DNA of 51,531 bases, taken from Candidatus Segatella papionis (GTDB taxonomy: Bacteria; Bacteroidota; Bacteroidia; Bacteroidales; Bacteroidaceae). A model generated the notes under the pieces. That model made no database searches, was not told the DNA's origin, and saw only the letters and a list, made by a program, of their open reading frames with translations. Shown here one piece after another: positions 1 to 9,100 of the stretch (position 1 is its first letter; each line of letters opens with the position of its first letter). The DNA is taken from positions 1 to 51,531 of the forward strand of contig DBLF01000064.1 in NCBI GenBank assembly GCA_002297965.1. The letters are read 5' to 3'. The position numbers were made by a program, and so were the translations under genes.

Positions 1-266
1 ACCACGTCGATGTCGGAAGCCAATAAAAGGATTGAACCGGAGGAGTCGATAGAAGTCGAACGGATAGAGTTCCGGTCGTGGCTCACTACGTCTCCCTCGG
101 AGTAACGAGTGTCGAGCGAAGGCTTGAATATTTCCACCTTCTGCTTGGCGAACTTCGCACGTTTCATTCTTCGTATCAATTCCTCGGTTTTTCCAGAGAA
201 CATTGATCCGCACACCACTTCAATTCTGCCGGGACGGTGTGCCTCCCCAATTAGATTTTCTGTCAT
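1..266 (-). CDS. tdk: Thymidine kinase, N-terminal part (cut by window start)
   Basis: Type II thymidine kinase phosphorylates thymidine to dTMP in the cytosolic salvage pathway. Translating the minus strand from the ATG at 266 gives 88 codons without a stop. The N-terminus carries GRIEVVCGSMFSGKTEEL at about residues 13-30, with the P-loop GSMFSGKT, followed by KVEIFKP and VVSHD, all typical of TK1-like enzymes. The catalytic and zinc-binding C-terminal half lies beyond position 1. The gene is divergent from rsmI. A TAnnTTTG box at 282-275 puts the predicted transcript start only a few bases before the ATG. No other in-frame ATG precedes the P-loop, so the start is fairly safe. Confidence 0.9.
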   Translation of the reverse strand, partial: MTENLIGEAHRPGRIEVVCGSMFSGKTEELIRRMKRAKFAKQKVEIFKPSLDTRYSEGDVVSHDRNSIRSTSIDSSGSILLLASDIDV

Positions 267-274
267 TTCGGGGA

Positions 275-282
275 CAAAATTA
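275..282 (-). promoter_or_regulatory. Bacteroidetes -7 box for tdk
   Basis: Minus strand reads TAATTTTG, matching TAnnTTTG. A TTTG lies about 21 bp upstream (plus-strand CAAA at 304-307), close to the usual 19-20 bp. The box ends 8 bases before the tdk ATG, so the leader would be only about 5 nt. Confidence 0.5.
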
Positions 283-322
283 ATAATAAGGTTTAAAAAA
301 ATGCAAAGAAAATGCTATTTTT

Positions 323-353
323 TTTGCCAAGAAAGATTAATTAACTATATTTG
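323..353 (+). promoter_or_regulatory. Promoter of rsmI (TTTG-N19-TATATTTG)
   Basis: TTTG at 323-326 and TATATTTG at 346-353 are separated by exactly 19 bp, the Bacteroidetes housekeeping (sigma-ABfr) arrangement. The ATG of rsmI is at 363, so transcription would start about 6 nt upstream of the start codon. Confidence 0.75.
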
Positions 354-362
354 TACCCACTT

Positions 363-1106
363 ATGGGCATATTATATATCGTACCGACTCCAGTGGGTAA
401 CATGGAGGACATGACAATGCGAGCCATCAGGGTTCTGAAAGAGGCTGATTTGGTGCTCGCGGAGGACACTCGAACATCGAGCGTCCTGCTTAAGCATTTT
501 GATATTCAAAATCGATTAGTGGCGCATCATAAGTTCAATGAGCATGGCACGTCGGCTGGCATCGTGGAACGACTGAAGGCTGGCGAGACCATAGCCTTGA
601 TAAGTGATGCGGGAACTCCTGGTATCAGCGACCCTGGTTTCTACCTGGCTCGTGAGGCCGCCAAGGCGGGCGTCACGGTGCAGACATTGCCAGGAGCTAC
701 GGCTTGTATCCCGGCCATCGTATCGTCGGGCTTGCCTTGCGACCGTTTCTGCTTCGAGGGCTTCATACCTCAGAAGAAGGGCAGACAAACCTATCTGGAA
801 TCGCTCAAGGACGAAGTTCGCACGATGATATTCTATGAGTCTCCTTATAGGGTGGTAAAAACTTTGCAGCAGTTTGCCGAGGTGTTTGGAGAAGACCGTC
901 AGGTGAGTTGCTGTCGTGAAATCTCAAAGATTCACGAGGAAAGTGTGCGTGGAACCCTTGCCGAGGTGATAGCCCATTTCGAGGAAGTGGAGCCTAGGGG
1001 GGAGTTTGTCATCGTCTTGGCTGGCAGAGATCCTAAACAGCTCAAGGAGGAAATGAAGGAAAAGCGACGTGAAGAGCGCAAAAACGCTCAGAAAACAAAG
1101 TATTAA
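363..1106 (+). CDS. rsmI: 16S rRNA (cytidine1402-2'-O)-methyltransferase RsmI
   Basis: SAM-dependent methyltransferase that 2'-O-methylates C1402 in the decoding centre of 16S rRNA. The 247-residue protein starts MGILYIVPTPVGN and shows the tetrapyrrole-methylase-type fold motifs EDTRTSS (about 34-40), SDAGTPGISDPG (81-92), LPGATA and a late FYESPYR, all diagnostic of the RsmI/YraL family. It ends in a Lys/Glu-rich tail. I chose ATG 363 because the upstream TTG at 351 lies inside the promoter -7 box. The gene stands alone after the divergent promoter and is followed after 29 bp by a lipoprotein gene that has its own purine-rich RBS. Confidence 0.95.
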   Translation: MGILYIVPTPVGNMEDMTMRAIRVLKEADLVLAEDTRTSSVLLKHFDIQNRLVAHHKFNEHGTSAGIVERLKAGETIALISDAGTPGISDPGFYLAREAAKAGVTVQTLPGATACIPAIVSSGLPCDRFCFEGFIPQKKGRQTYLESLKDEVRTMIFYESPYRVVKTLQQFAEVFGEDRQVSCCREISKIHEESVRGTLAEVIAHFEEVEPRGEFVIVLAGRDPKQLKEEMKEKRREERKNAQKTKY

Positions 1107-1135
1107 CAATAAAATTTATTAAAAGGAGAAGGATT

Positions 1136-1987
1136 ATGAAAAAGCTATTAATGATGGTATGCCTTGCAGCCCTCGTGCTGACTGGCTGTAAAGACAGCAA
1201 GACAGCCCCAGCAGACAATGGGGTGGCTCAGGCTGATTCGCTCAATAGCATCATCGCACAGAAGGATAGCGAGTTGAACGACATGATGGGTACGCTCAAT
1301 GACATCGAGGACGGCCTCAACCAAATCAATGAGGCGGAGAACCGGGTAGTCCTCTTGAAAAATGGCGAGGGCGCCAACAAGAAGCAGAAGCTGAAGGAGG
1401 ATGTGCAGTTCATCGCCGCCCGCATGAAGCAGAACAAGGAACTCCTTGCCAAGTTGCAGAAGCAGTTGGCCAATAGCTCTTTCCAGGGCGAACAGCTCAA
1501 GAAAACCATAGAGAACTTGACCAAGCAGTTGGCTGAGAAGGAGAAGCAACTCCAGGCTCTTCGCGAGGAACTTGACAGCAAGGATATCCATATCTCGGAA
1601 CTTGACGAGACCATCAATAACCTCAATACAAAGACTTCTCGCCTTACTGCCGAGAGCAACAGCAAGTCGGAAGTTATCAATGCACAGGACAAGCAAATCA
1701 ACACTGCTTGGTATGTGTTCGGTACTAAGAAGGAGCTTAAGAACCAGCACATCATCGAAGATGGCAAGGTGATGACAGGCAACTTCAACAAGAGCTACTT
1801 CACCAAGGTGGATATTCGCAACGTCTCCGAGATTAAGCTTTACTCAAAGAGTGTCAAGTTGCTTACCACCCATCCATCTAGCTCTTATACCTTGACTCGT
1901 GATGCTAACAAGCAATATATTCTTCGCATCACCAACTCTCAGATATTCTGGAGTACAAGCAAGTACTTGGTAGTGTTGGTTAAGTAA
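1136..1987 (+). CDS. Coiled-coil lipoprotein of unknown function
   Basis: 283 residues. The N-terminus is a lipoprotein signal with lipobox LTGC (Cys18), so the protein should be membrane-anchored and periplasmic. Residues about 35-190 are rich in Glu, Lys, Gln and Leu with heptad spacing (for example LKKTIENLTKQLAEKEKQL), a long coiled coil. A globular C-terminal part of about 95 residues begins near AWYVFGTKKEL and is rich in beta-type sequence. Similar lipoprotein plus coiled-coil proteins are common and uncharacterised in Bacteroidales. A good RBS (AAAAGGAGAAGG, about 1120-1131) fixes the start. It may be cotranscribed with rsmI. No function can be assigned. Confidence 0.8.
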   Translation: MKKLLMMVCLAALVLTGCKDSKTAPADNGVAQADSLNSIIAQKDSELNDMMGTLNDIEDGLNQINEAENRVVLLKNGEGANKKQKLKEDVQFIAARMKQNKELLAKLQKQLANSSFQGEQLKKTIENLTKQLAEKEKQLQALREELDSKDIHISELDETINNLNTKTSRLTAESNSKSEVINAQDKQINTAWYVFGTKKELKNQHIIEDGKVMTGNFNKSYFTKVDIRNVSEIKLYSKSVKLLTTHPSSSYTLTRDANKQYILRITNSQIFWSTSKYLVVLVK

Positions 1988-1999
1988 AGTGAAAGAGGA

Positions 2000-2446
2000 C
2001 TATCTCTTTCTGGCAAAGAAATCTTGCATGAGTGCTCGGCATTCATCTTCCAATACGCCCGATGTAACTGTTGTCTTAGGATGCAGTGCATCGGGCGCAT
2101 ATTTTGTATAGCCCCTTTTCTCGTCGCTGGCACCATAGACGATGCGGTTTATCTGCGCCCATCCCAAGGCACCGGCACACATTACGCATGGCTCCACGGT
2201 GACGTAGAGCGTACAGTCCTTTAAGTATTTTCCTCCCAGCAGGTTGGCACCTGATGTAATGGCTTGCATTTCGGCATGGGCTGTTACGTCGGTAAGCATC
2301 TCTGTGAGGTTGTGTGCCCGTGAGATGATGCGGTCTTTGCACACGATGATGGCACCCACGGGAATTTCGTCCTCGTCGAATGCGGCTTGCGCTTCCATCA
2401 AGGCTCGGCGCATATATTCTTCGTCTTTTTTCTTTGGGTCTTCCAT
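2000..2446 (-). CDS. tadA: tRNA-specific adenosine deaminase TadA
   Basis: Zinc-dependent deaminase converting the wobble adenosine (A34) to inosine in tRNA-Arg(ACG). The 148-residue product has the complete catalytic set: H57-A58-E59 (zinc ligand His and proton-shuttle Glu) and P86-C87-x-x-C90. Length and the motif GAIIVCKDRIISRAHN fit TadA rather than a cytosine deaminase. The gene converges on the lipoprotein gene with only 12 bp between stops, and is divergent from yraN across a 125-bp promoter region. The internal ATG at MRRAL is less likely than the ATG at 2446, which follows a GGAAAT purine stretch. Confidence 0.95.
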   Translation of the reverse strand: MEDPKKKDEEYMRRALMEAQAAFDEDEIPVGAIIVCKDRIISRAHNLTEMLTDVTAHAEMQAITSGANLLGGKYLKDCTLYVTVEPCVMCAGALGWAQINRIVYGASDEKRGYTKYAPDALHPKTTVTSGVLEDECRALMQDFFARKR

Positions 2447-2500
2447 ATTTCCTTTATGTTTATAGAGCAGGAAAGGACTTTCCTACATTTCTTTTTTGTG

Positions 2501-2508
2501 CAAAAATA
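2501..2508 (-). promoter_or_regulatory. Candidate -7 box for tadA
   Basis: Minus strand reads TATTTTTG, matching TAnnTTTG, about 55 bp before the tadA ATG. I see no good TTTG at the expected -33 position, so this is only a candidate. Confidence 0.4.
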
Positions 2509-2518
2509 CATAAAAAAC

Positions 2519-2549
2519 TTTGATGTGTGAAAGAAATATGTTATTTTTG
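2519..2549 (+). promoter_or_regulatory. Promoter of yraN operon (TTTG-N19-TATTTTTG)
   Basis: TTTG at 2519-2522 and TATTTTTG at 2542-2549 are 19 bp apart. The yraN ATG is at 2572, giving a leader of roughly 18 nt. It likely drives yraN, birA and pyrH. Confidence 0.75.
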
Positions 2550-2571
2550 CAAATAAATAACATATCAATCT

Positions 2572-2949
2572 ATGGCAGAGCATAATGATTTGGGCAAATG
2601 GGGCGAGGATGAGGCTGTCCTCTATCTTGAGGATGAGGGTTACGCCATTTTAGAGCGTGACTGGAAGATAGGCCGTCGCGACTTAGACATCGTTGCTGTT
2701 TCTCCTGATGGGGCTACCTTGGTTATCGTGGAGGTGAAAACTCGTTCGGACGAGGAATACCTACTTCCAGAGGAAGCTGTGGATAGGGGAAAAATGCGTA
2801 ATTTGGCGATTGCCGCCAATGCTTATGTCAAGGAGTGCAATATCGACAAGGAGCTGCGTTTCGACATCATCTCCATAGTGGGATGCAATCGACAAGTAAA
2901 GAACTTCCAACATCTAAAGGATGCCTTCAATCCGATGCTTATACTTTAG
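2572..2949 (+). CDS. YraN/UPF0102 family nuclease-like protein
   Basis: 125-residue member of UPF0102, a restriction-endonuclease-like fold family of uncertain role, often linked to DNA processing. Visible family marks are LGKWGEDEAVLYLE near the N-terminus, GRRDLDIVAV (35-43) and VEVKTR (53-58), which correspond to the D...ExK nuclease core; the usual GEIDL is GRRDLD here. The start follows a clear promoter, and the stop is 24 bp before birA, so the two are probably cotranscribed. The assignment to the family is firm; the biochemical activity is not established. Confidence 0.88.
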   Translation: MAEHNDLGKWGEDEAVLYLEDEGYAILERDWKIGRRDLDIVAVSPDGATLVIVEVKTRSDEEYLLPEEAVDRGKMRNLAIAANAYVKECNIDKELRFDIISIVGCNRQVKNFQHLKDAFNPMLIL

Positions 2950-2973
2950 GTTTCATATATAATAAAGGTGAAA

Positions 2974-3705
2974 ATGAAAACAAATATCATAAGAATGCAG
3001 GAAGTGGATTCCACCAATCGCTTTCTCAAGGAAATGAAAGATTGCGAGGAGAAGACCCTCACCGTTGCGGTTGCCGATTATCAGACTGCAGGCAAGGGAC
3101 AGGGCACGCACACTTGGGAGAGTGAAGCGGGAAAAAATCTCTTGTTTAGCATGATGGTGAGTCCGCGTTGGGTACCTGTTCGCCAACAGTTCTTGCTCTC
3201 AGAGGCTGGTGCCTTGGCCATCAAGAGTGCACTCGATACTTATACTGACGGCATTACGCTTAAATGGCCCAATGATGTGTATTGGAATGACCAAAAAATC
3301 AGTGGTACTCTGATAGAGACTTCCATCGACTCGAAAGGCATCAAACGTTGCATTTTCGGCATCGGCATTAACATCAATCAATTGGAGTTTAAGAGCGATG
3401 CTCCTAATCCCGTGTCTTTGGCTCAAATTCTGGGACACGAGGTGGATAGGGAAGTGGTGCTGCAGAAGATCATCGAAGCTTTCGATAGATATTATGAACT
3501 TTTGCGCCGTGCCGACTATCAGGATGTTTCGGGCATCTATCATCTTTCGCTTTATCGTAGAAAGGGCTATCATTGGTATGAGGATGCCGATGGTAAATTC
3601 GAGGGAGCTTTTGTGGAGGTGGAAGATGATGGTCATCTCATCCTGCACGACAAGAAAGGAGTGATTCGTTCGTATGCCTTCGGCGAAATCAAATACGTAT
3701 TATAA
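2974..3705 (+). CDS. birA: Biotin--[acetyl-CoA-carboxylase] ligase BirA (no HTH domain)
   Basis: Activates biotin to biotinyl-AMP and transfers it to a lysine of biotin carboxyl carrier proteins. The 243-residue product has the catalytic loop as TAGKGQGTHTWES, then KWPNDVYWNDQKISGTLIET, the biotin-binding and catalytic signature. It begins directly with the catalytic domain, so it lacks the N-terminal winged helix of E. coli BirA and should not be a repressor. I chose ATG 2974 over an in-frame GTG at 2968 because AAAGG at 2964-2968 then serves as RBS. It lies between yraN and pyrH; the pyrH start is 21 bp downstream. Confidence 0.95.
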   Translation: MKTNIIRMQEVDSTNRFLKEMKDCEEKTLTVAVADYQTAGKGQGTHTWESEAGKNLLFSMMVSPRWVPVRQQFLLSEAGALAIKSALDTYTDGITLKWPNDVYWNDQKISGTLIETSIDSKGIKRCIFGIGININQLEFKSDAPNPVSLAQILGHEVDREVVLQKIIEAFDRYYELLRRADYQDVSGIYHLSLYRRKGYHWYEDADGKFEGAFVEVEDDGHLILHDKKGVIRSYAFGEIKYVL

Positions 3706-3726
3706 TTAATAAATAGACTATAATTT

Positions 3727-4437
3727 ATGGCAAAGTTTAAAAGAATTCTTTTGAAGTTGAGCGGTGAGAGCTTGATGGGCAAGCAGAGCTTCGGCATCGA
3801 CCCTGAGCGCTTGAGTGATTATGCTAAGCAAATCAAGGAAGTGCACGAGATGGGCGTTCAGATAGGCATCGTCATCGGCGGTGGCAACATCTTCCGTGGA
3901 TTGAGTGGAAGCCAGAAAGGTTTCGACCGTGTAAAGGGCGACCAGATGGGCATGTGTGCCACAGTTATCAACTCACTCGCCTTGAGCAGCGCTCTTGGTG
4001 CACTGGGCGTAAAGAACAAGGTGCTCACAGCTATCCGTATGGAACCTATCGGCGAGTTCTATACCAAGTGGAAGGCCATCGATGCTATGGAGGATGGTTA
4101 TATCTGCATATTCTCTGCAGGTACAGGAAGTCCTTACTTTACCACAGATACTGGTTCTTCGCTCCGTGGCATAGAGATTGAGGCAGATGTGATGTTGAAG
4201 GGTACTCGTGTGGACGGCATCTATACCGCCGACCCAGAGAAGGATCCTACGGCAACCAAGTTTAAGGATATCACATACGATGAGATTTATACCAAGGGCT
4301 TGAAGGTGATGGACCTTACTGCTACCACTATGTGTAAGGAAAACAACTTGCCAATCTATGTGTTCAACATGGATGTGGTGGGCAACCTGAAGAAGGTGAT
4401 GGAAGGCGAGGAGATAGGAACACTCGTACACAACTAA
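3727..4437 (+). CDS. pyrH: UMP kinase PyrH
   Basis: Bacterial UMP kinase of the amino-acid-kinase fold, making UDP from UMP and ATP in pyrimidine nucleotide synthesis. The 236-residue protein has KLSGESLMG at 9-17, GGGNIFRG (about 51-58), DQMGMCATVINSLAL and TGSPYFTTDT, which cover ATP and UMP binding. Length is that of the family. It is the last gene of the yraN-birA-pyrH run and ends 5 bp before a perfect terminator palindrome. Confidence 0.97.
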   Translation: MAKFKRILLKLSGESLMGKQSFGIDPERLSDYAKQIKEVHEMGVQIGIVIGGGNIFRGLSGSQKGFDRVKGDQMGMCATVINSLALSSALGALGVKNKVLTAIRMEPIGEFYTKWKAIDAMEDGYICIFSAGTGSPYFTTDTGSSLRGIEIEADVMLKGTRVDGIYTADPEKDPTATKFKDITYDEIYTKGLKVMDLTATTMCKENNLPIYVFNMDVVGNLKKVMEGEEIGTLVHN

Positions 4438-4442
4438 TAAAT

Positions 4443-4478
4443 AAAAAGGGCTTGCTCGAATTCGAGCAAGCCCTTTTT
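4443..4478. terminator. Bidirectional intrinsic terminator (36-bp perfect palindrome)
   Basis: Two 18-bp arms (4443-4460 and 4461-4478) are exact reverse complements: A5-GGG-CTTGCTCGAA and its mirror. The stem is GC-rich at its base and flanked by an A-tract and a T-tract, so it works on both strands. It separates the convergent pyrH and pssA genes. Confidence 0.95.
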
Positions 4479-4505
4479 GTCATATCTTGTTAGTGTTGAA
4501 CTTTT

Positions 4506-5234
4506 TTACTTATTCTTGAGATATAATACAGTTGAAATAATCATGTAAAGCAGTATTACTAACCACCATCCTTGCAAGAACCCAATGACACCTTCGGCTA
4601 TTACCGAACCTGCAAGGATAAGTATGGTGAGACCCGCAAAGCAATATTTCACCTCGTTGCCTTTGAACGACCATTGCTTAAACTTCAGTGCGAACAATGG
4701 AAGTTCGCATACCAGCAAGTAGCTAGTGATAAGAATCATTGCCAAAATCACAAATACCGACCAGCTGTTGTTGGTGAGCCATGCTGGACTACTTACTATC
4801 AGCGAGCCCCAGAACAAGGCGTTGGCTGGTGTTGGCACGCCGATAAATGATGTGGACTGTCGTTCGTCTAGGTTGAACTTGGCTAATCGCAAAGCCGAGA
4901 ACGCTGCTATGATAAATGCTGCGTATGGCAGCCAAGGACGTAATGGTTCCAAAAATTCTGGATATTCCATCACGAAGAGCTGTGAGAAGACGATAGTTGC
5001 AGGGGCTACGCCAAAGGTCACGTCATCTGCCAGAGAATCGAGTTCCTTGCCGATAGGTGATGATACGTGCAGCAATCGTGCGCTCATGCCATCGAAAAAG
5101 TCAAATACAGCTCCAATGATAATCCACAATAAAGCCAACTTGGGATTTCCCCCGAAGGCAAACGATGTAGCGATGCAGCCAGATACGAGGTTGCAACAGG
5201 TAATCGTGTTTGGGATATGCTTCTTAATACTCAT
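4506..5234 (-). CDS. pssA: CDP-diacylglycerol--serine O-phosphatidyltransferase PssA
   Basis: Integral membrane enzyme that makes phosphatidylserine from CDP-diacylglycerol and serine. The CDP-alcohol phosphatidyltransferase signature is complete: D48-G49-x2-A52-R53-x8-G62-x3-D66-x3-D70. The 242 residues contain about six to eight hydrophobic segments, as in the gram-positive/Bacteroidetes PssA type, unlike the soluble PLD-like E. coli enzyme. It lies 53 bp downstream of psd, so the two steps to phosphatidylethanolamine are encoded together and probably cotranscribed from the psd promoter. Confidence 0.95.
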   Translation of the reverse strand: MSIKKHIPNTITCCNLVSGCIATSFAFGGNPKLALLWIIIGAVFDFFDGMSARLLHVSSPIGKELDSLADDVTFGVAPATIVFSQLFVMEYPEFLEPLRPWLPYAAFIIAAFSALRLAKFNLDERQSTSFIGVPTPANALFWGSLIVSSPAWLTNNSWSVFVILAMILITSYLLVCELPLFALKFKQWSFKGNEVKYCFAGLTILILAGSVIAEGVIGFLQGWWLVILLYMIISTVLYLKNK

Positions 5235-5287
5235 TTTCTTCTAGTCTATAATGTATGCTGCTATAGGGCAGCTACCTGTTTTATGTT

Positions 5288-5980
5288 TTATTTCAGTTTG
5301 GCTATGATGGTTTGGTCGCCCGTGGTTGACTGTCCCATCTTGATGCATACTTCTGTACCGATAGGCAAATAAACATCCACACGGGAGCCTAGCTTGATGA
5401 AGCCCAGATGTTCGTCGATGTAGCATTCTTCACCCTCCTTGGCGTAAGTTACGATGCGGCGAGCTACTGCACCGGCAATCTGGCGGCACAATACATCCAC
5501 GCCCTCAGGTGTGGTAATCATTGTGTCGGCATGCTCATTCTCCTCGCTTGCCTTTGGTAACCAAGCTTTCATGTATTTTCCGTTCTCGTGCTTTACGAAC
5601 TTCACTTTTCCATCCACAGGAAACCAGTTGGCATGAACATTCCAAAGACTCATAAAGATGGAAATCATCAGTCGGCGGTCGTTGAAGTAAGGGGCGTTAT
5701 CCACCTCTTCTATCACCACAATCTTGCCGTCGGCAGGAGCCACAACGAGTTTGTCTGTTTCCTCTACATTCAAGTAGCGGATAGGGCAACGATAGAAATT
5801 GAGGACAATACCGTATATCACACCAAAGACAATGACGAAAGCCCAAAAAGGTATTTTGTTGTCAAAGGCTGTCCACAGTATAGCCGCAATGGCTACCAAT
5901 GCAATGCCGCCAAACACCAATTGGTCGGTGCCTTCGCGGTGTAATCTTATCTTTTTTAGTTTCTTTATTTTCTGTCCCAT
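5288..5980 (-). CDS. psd: Phosphatidylserine decarboxylase proenzyme Psd
   Basis: Pyruvoyl-dependent decarboxylase converting phosphatidylserine to phosphatidylethanolamine. The 230-residue proenzyme has the self-cleavage site as LGSRVD with Gly198-Ser199; Ser199 would become the pyruvoyl group of the small alpha chain. This is the short 'archaeal-type' form with LGSR instead of LGST. Two N-terminal hydrophobic segments (about 21-36 and 44-60) would anchor it in the membrane. The sequence ISIFMSLWNVHANWFPVDG is a family hallmark. First gene of a psd-pssA unit, divergent from dnaE. Confidence 0.95.
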   Translation of the reverse strand: MGQKIKKLKKIRLHREGTDQLVFGGIALVAIAAILWTAFDNKIPFWAFVIVFGVIYGIVLNFYRCPIRYLNVEETDKLVVAPADGKIVVIEEVDNAPYFNDRRLMISIFMSLWNVHANWFPVDGKVKFVKHENGKYMKAWLPKASEENEHADTMITTPEGVDVLCRQIAGAVARRIVTYAKEGEECYIDEHLGFIKLGSRVDVYLPIGTEVCIKMGQSTTGDQTIIAKLK

Positions 5981-6007
5981 GAGATAGGTTTATGTTTTTA
6001 TTTGGTG

Positions 6008-6039
6008 CAAAGGTACAGTATTTTTGTGATTTTTGCAAA
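6008..6039 (-). promoter_or_regulatory. Promoter of psd-pssA
   Basis: Minus strand TACCTTTG (6015-6008) with TTTG (6039-6036) 20 bp upstream. It overlaps the regulatory region shared with the divergent dnaE promoter; the two core promoters are about 17 bp apart. Confidence 0.65.
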
Positions 6040-6055
6040 TTTTTGTCCCGTTTCT

Positions 6056-6086
6056 TTTGTTTTTTCAACTTTTAGCAGTAACTTTG
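6056..6086 (+). promoter_or_regulatory. Promoter of dnaE (TTTG-N19-TAACTTTG)
   Basis: TTTG at 6056-6059 and TAACTTTG at 6079-6086, exactly 19 bp apart, with the dnaE ATG 30 bp after the -7 box. Confidence 0.75.
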
Positions 6087-6115
6087 TTCGCAAATTTCGT
6101 ATTTATAGACAAAAA

Positions 6116-9100
6116 ATGGAAGATTTTGTTCACTTACACGTGCATACCCAGTACTCCATCCTCGATGGTCAGTCGAAGATTCCTCATCTCGTTGACAAGG
6201 CCATCAAGGATGGCATGAAAGGTATGGCGGTAACCGACCACGGCGTGATGTTTGGCATCAAGGAACTTGTGGATTATTGCGCCAAGGTCAACAAGGATCG
6301 CAAGAAGGAAGGTCTAGAACCTTTCAAGCCTATCATCGGTTGTGAGATGTATGTGGCGCATCGCCGCAAGGAAGACCGTGAGAAGGATAAAGGCGATATG
6401 AGTGGTTACCACCTCATCGTGCTTGCCAAGAACTACAATGGATACAAAAACCTTATCAAGTTGGTGAGCAATTCGTGGGTAGATGGATACTATATGCGCC
6501 CACGAACCGACCGTGCCGACTTGGAAAAATATCATGAGGACTTGATAGTCTGCTCGGCATGTATAGCAGGTGAGGTGCCAGCGAAGATTCTGAAGGGTGA
6601 CATCGCCGGTGCCCGTGAGGCTTGTGAGTGGTATCATAATCTTTTTGGTGATGACTACTATCTGGAGCTTCAGCGCCATGAGGTGAAAGAGCCGTTGCCG
6701 TTCCTCGCCAATCGTGAGGCATTCGAATTGCAGCAGAAGGCTAACAATGTGCTCATCGAGTTTGCCAAGGAATACAACATCAAGGTGGTTTGCACCAACG
6801 ACTGTCACTTTGAGGATAAGGAAACCGCCGAGGCGCACGACCACCTGCTCTGTATAGCCACAGGCAAGGATCTCGATGACCCAAAGCGTATGCGTTACTC
6901 CAAGCAGGAGTGGTTTAAGACGAAACAGGAGATGAACGACATCTTCTCTGACGTACCAGAGGCATTGAGTAATACGCTCGAAGTGCTCGACAAGGTGGAA
7001 ATATACAGTATCGATCATGGTCCAATCATGCCATTCTTCCCAATCCCAGAAAGCTTTGGTACTGAGGAACAGTTGCGAGAACGCGTGAGCGAGGAAGATC
7101 TTTACAAGGAATTCACCACCGATGAGAACGGAGAAAACCCATTGCCACCTGAGGAAGGTCAGAAGGTAATCGACCGATTGGGTGGCTATGACAAGATATA
7201 TCGTATCAAGTTTGAGGCGGAGTATCTGCGCCATTTGGCATACGAGGGAGCCAAAAAACTCTATGGAGACCCTCTGCCTGAGAATGTGGATGAGCATGTG
7301 AACTTCGAGTTACACGTGATGAAGACGATGGGTTTCCCGGGTTACTTCTTGATTGTGTCCGACTTTATCCGTGCCGCCCGCGAGGAATTGGGCGTGATGG
7401 TGGGACCTGGTCGTGGTTCCGCCGCAGGTTCTGTGGTGGCTTATTGCTTAGGAATCACCAAGATAGACCCTTTGAAGTATGACCTCCTGTTTGAGCGTTT
7501 CTTGAATCCAGACCGTGTCAACCTGCCTGATATTGATACCGACTTCGATGATGACGGTCGAGGCAAGGTGTTGCGCTGGGTGATGGACAAGTATGGACAC
7601 GAGAACTGTGCCCATATCATCACCTACGGTTCCATGGCAACCAAGAACTCCATCAAGGATGTGGCACGTGTGGAGAAATTGCCGCTTGATAAGGCAAATG
7701 CGCTTTGCAAGGCCATCCCAGATAGATTGCCAGATGGTGCGAAGATGAATCTTCCGAACGCCATAAAATATACGCCGGAATTGAGGGAGGCGGAGTTCTC
7801 AAGTGACCCTCGTGAGAGCAATACCATCAAGTATGCCAAGATGCTGGAGGGAACCATCCGAGGTACGGGTATCCATGCCTGTGGATTCATCATTTGTCGT
7901 GACCCTATCAGTAATTGGGTGCCAGTATCCACCGCCGATGACCCTGATTTCCCAGGTCTGAAGACGGCGGTGACACAATATGACGGTCATGTTATCGAAT
8001 CGACCGGATTGATCAAGATGGACTTCTTGGGCTTGAAGACTCTTTCCGAGATGAAGGAGGCTTGCAAGGTAATCAAGCAAACCACGGGCGATGTCATCGA
8101 CCTCGACAACATACCTATCGATGATGAACTGACCTATCAGCTCTATCAGAAAGGTCAGACCATCGGTACCTTCCAGTTTGAGTCACCAGGTATGCAGAAA
8201 TATTTGCGTGAGTTGAAGCCTACGGTGTTTGAGGATCTCATCGCCATGAACGCTCTCTATCGTCCGGGACCTATGGACTATATCCCTTCCTTCATCGCTC
8301 GTAAGAACGGTCAGGAGGAAATCAAGTACGATATTCCTTGTATGGAGAAGTACCTGAAGGATACATACGGTATCACCGTATATCAGGAGCAGGTGATGCT
8401 CCTTTCCCGGCAACTTGCCAGCTTCACCCGAGGTGAGAGTGATGCCCTTCGTAAGGCGATGGGTAAGAAGAAAAAGGCCATCGTAGATGCGATGAAACCT
8501 AAGTTCATCAAGCAAGGTCAGGAGAATGGTCATGATCCAAAGGTCTTGGAGAAGATTTGGGGAGACTGGGAGAAGTTCGCTTCCTATGCGTTCAACAAGT
8601 CTCACGCCACTTGCTATTCTTGGGTGGCATACCAAACCGCCTACCTCAAGGCGCACTATCCTGCCGAATACATGGCGGCACTGATGACCCGCCGATTTGC
8701 GCAGATTACCGAAATCACCAAATTGATGGAGGAGTGCCAGTCTATGGGTATCAAGACTTTGGGACCAGATGTCAATGAGAGTTATCGTGCCTTCGGCGTG
8801 AATGAGCATGGAGAGATTCGTTTCGGTCTTTCAGCCATCAAGGGAATGGGCGCACCTGCAGCCGATGCCATTGTGGAGGAAAGACAGAAGAATGGTCCTT
8901 ACAAGAGCATCTTCGATTTCGCAGAGCGAGTGGATTTCTGCAATGTGAACCGCAAGGCATTCGAAACCTTGGCTTTGAGTGGAGGTTTTGATAGCTTTGG
9001 AATCAAGCGAGAACAATTCTTTGGTAAGAATGCCAAGGGGGATACCTTCTTGGATACGCTGGTAAGATATGGACAGCTTTATCAGCAAGAACAGCGCGAA

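Noticed and set aside
6002..6115. N-terminal extension of DnaE
   Set aside because: It would start before the promoter -7 box and reads as Phe/Ser-rich non-conserved sequence.
6314..7297. 327-codon minus-strand frame opposite dnaE
   Set aside because: Same reason: antisense shadow of a conserved polymerase gene.
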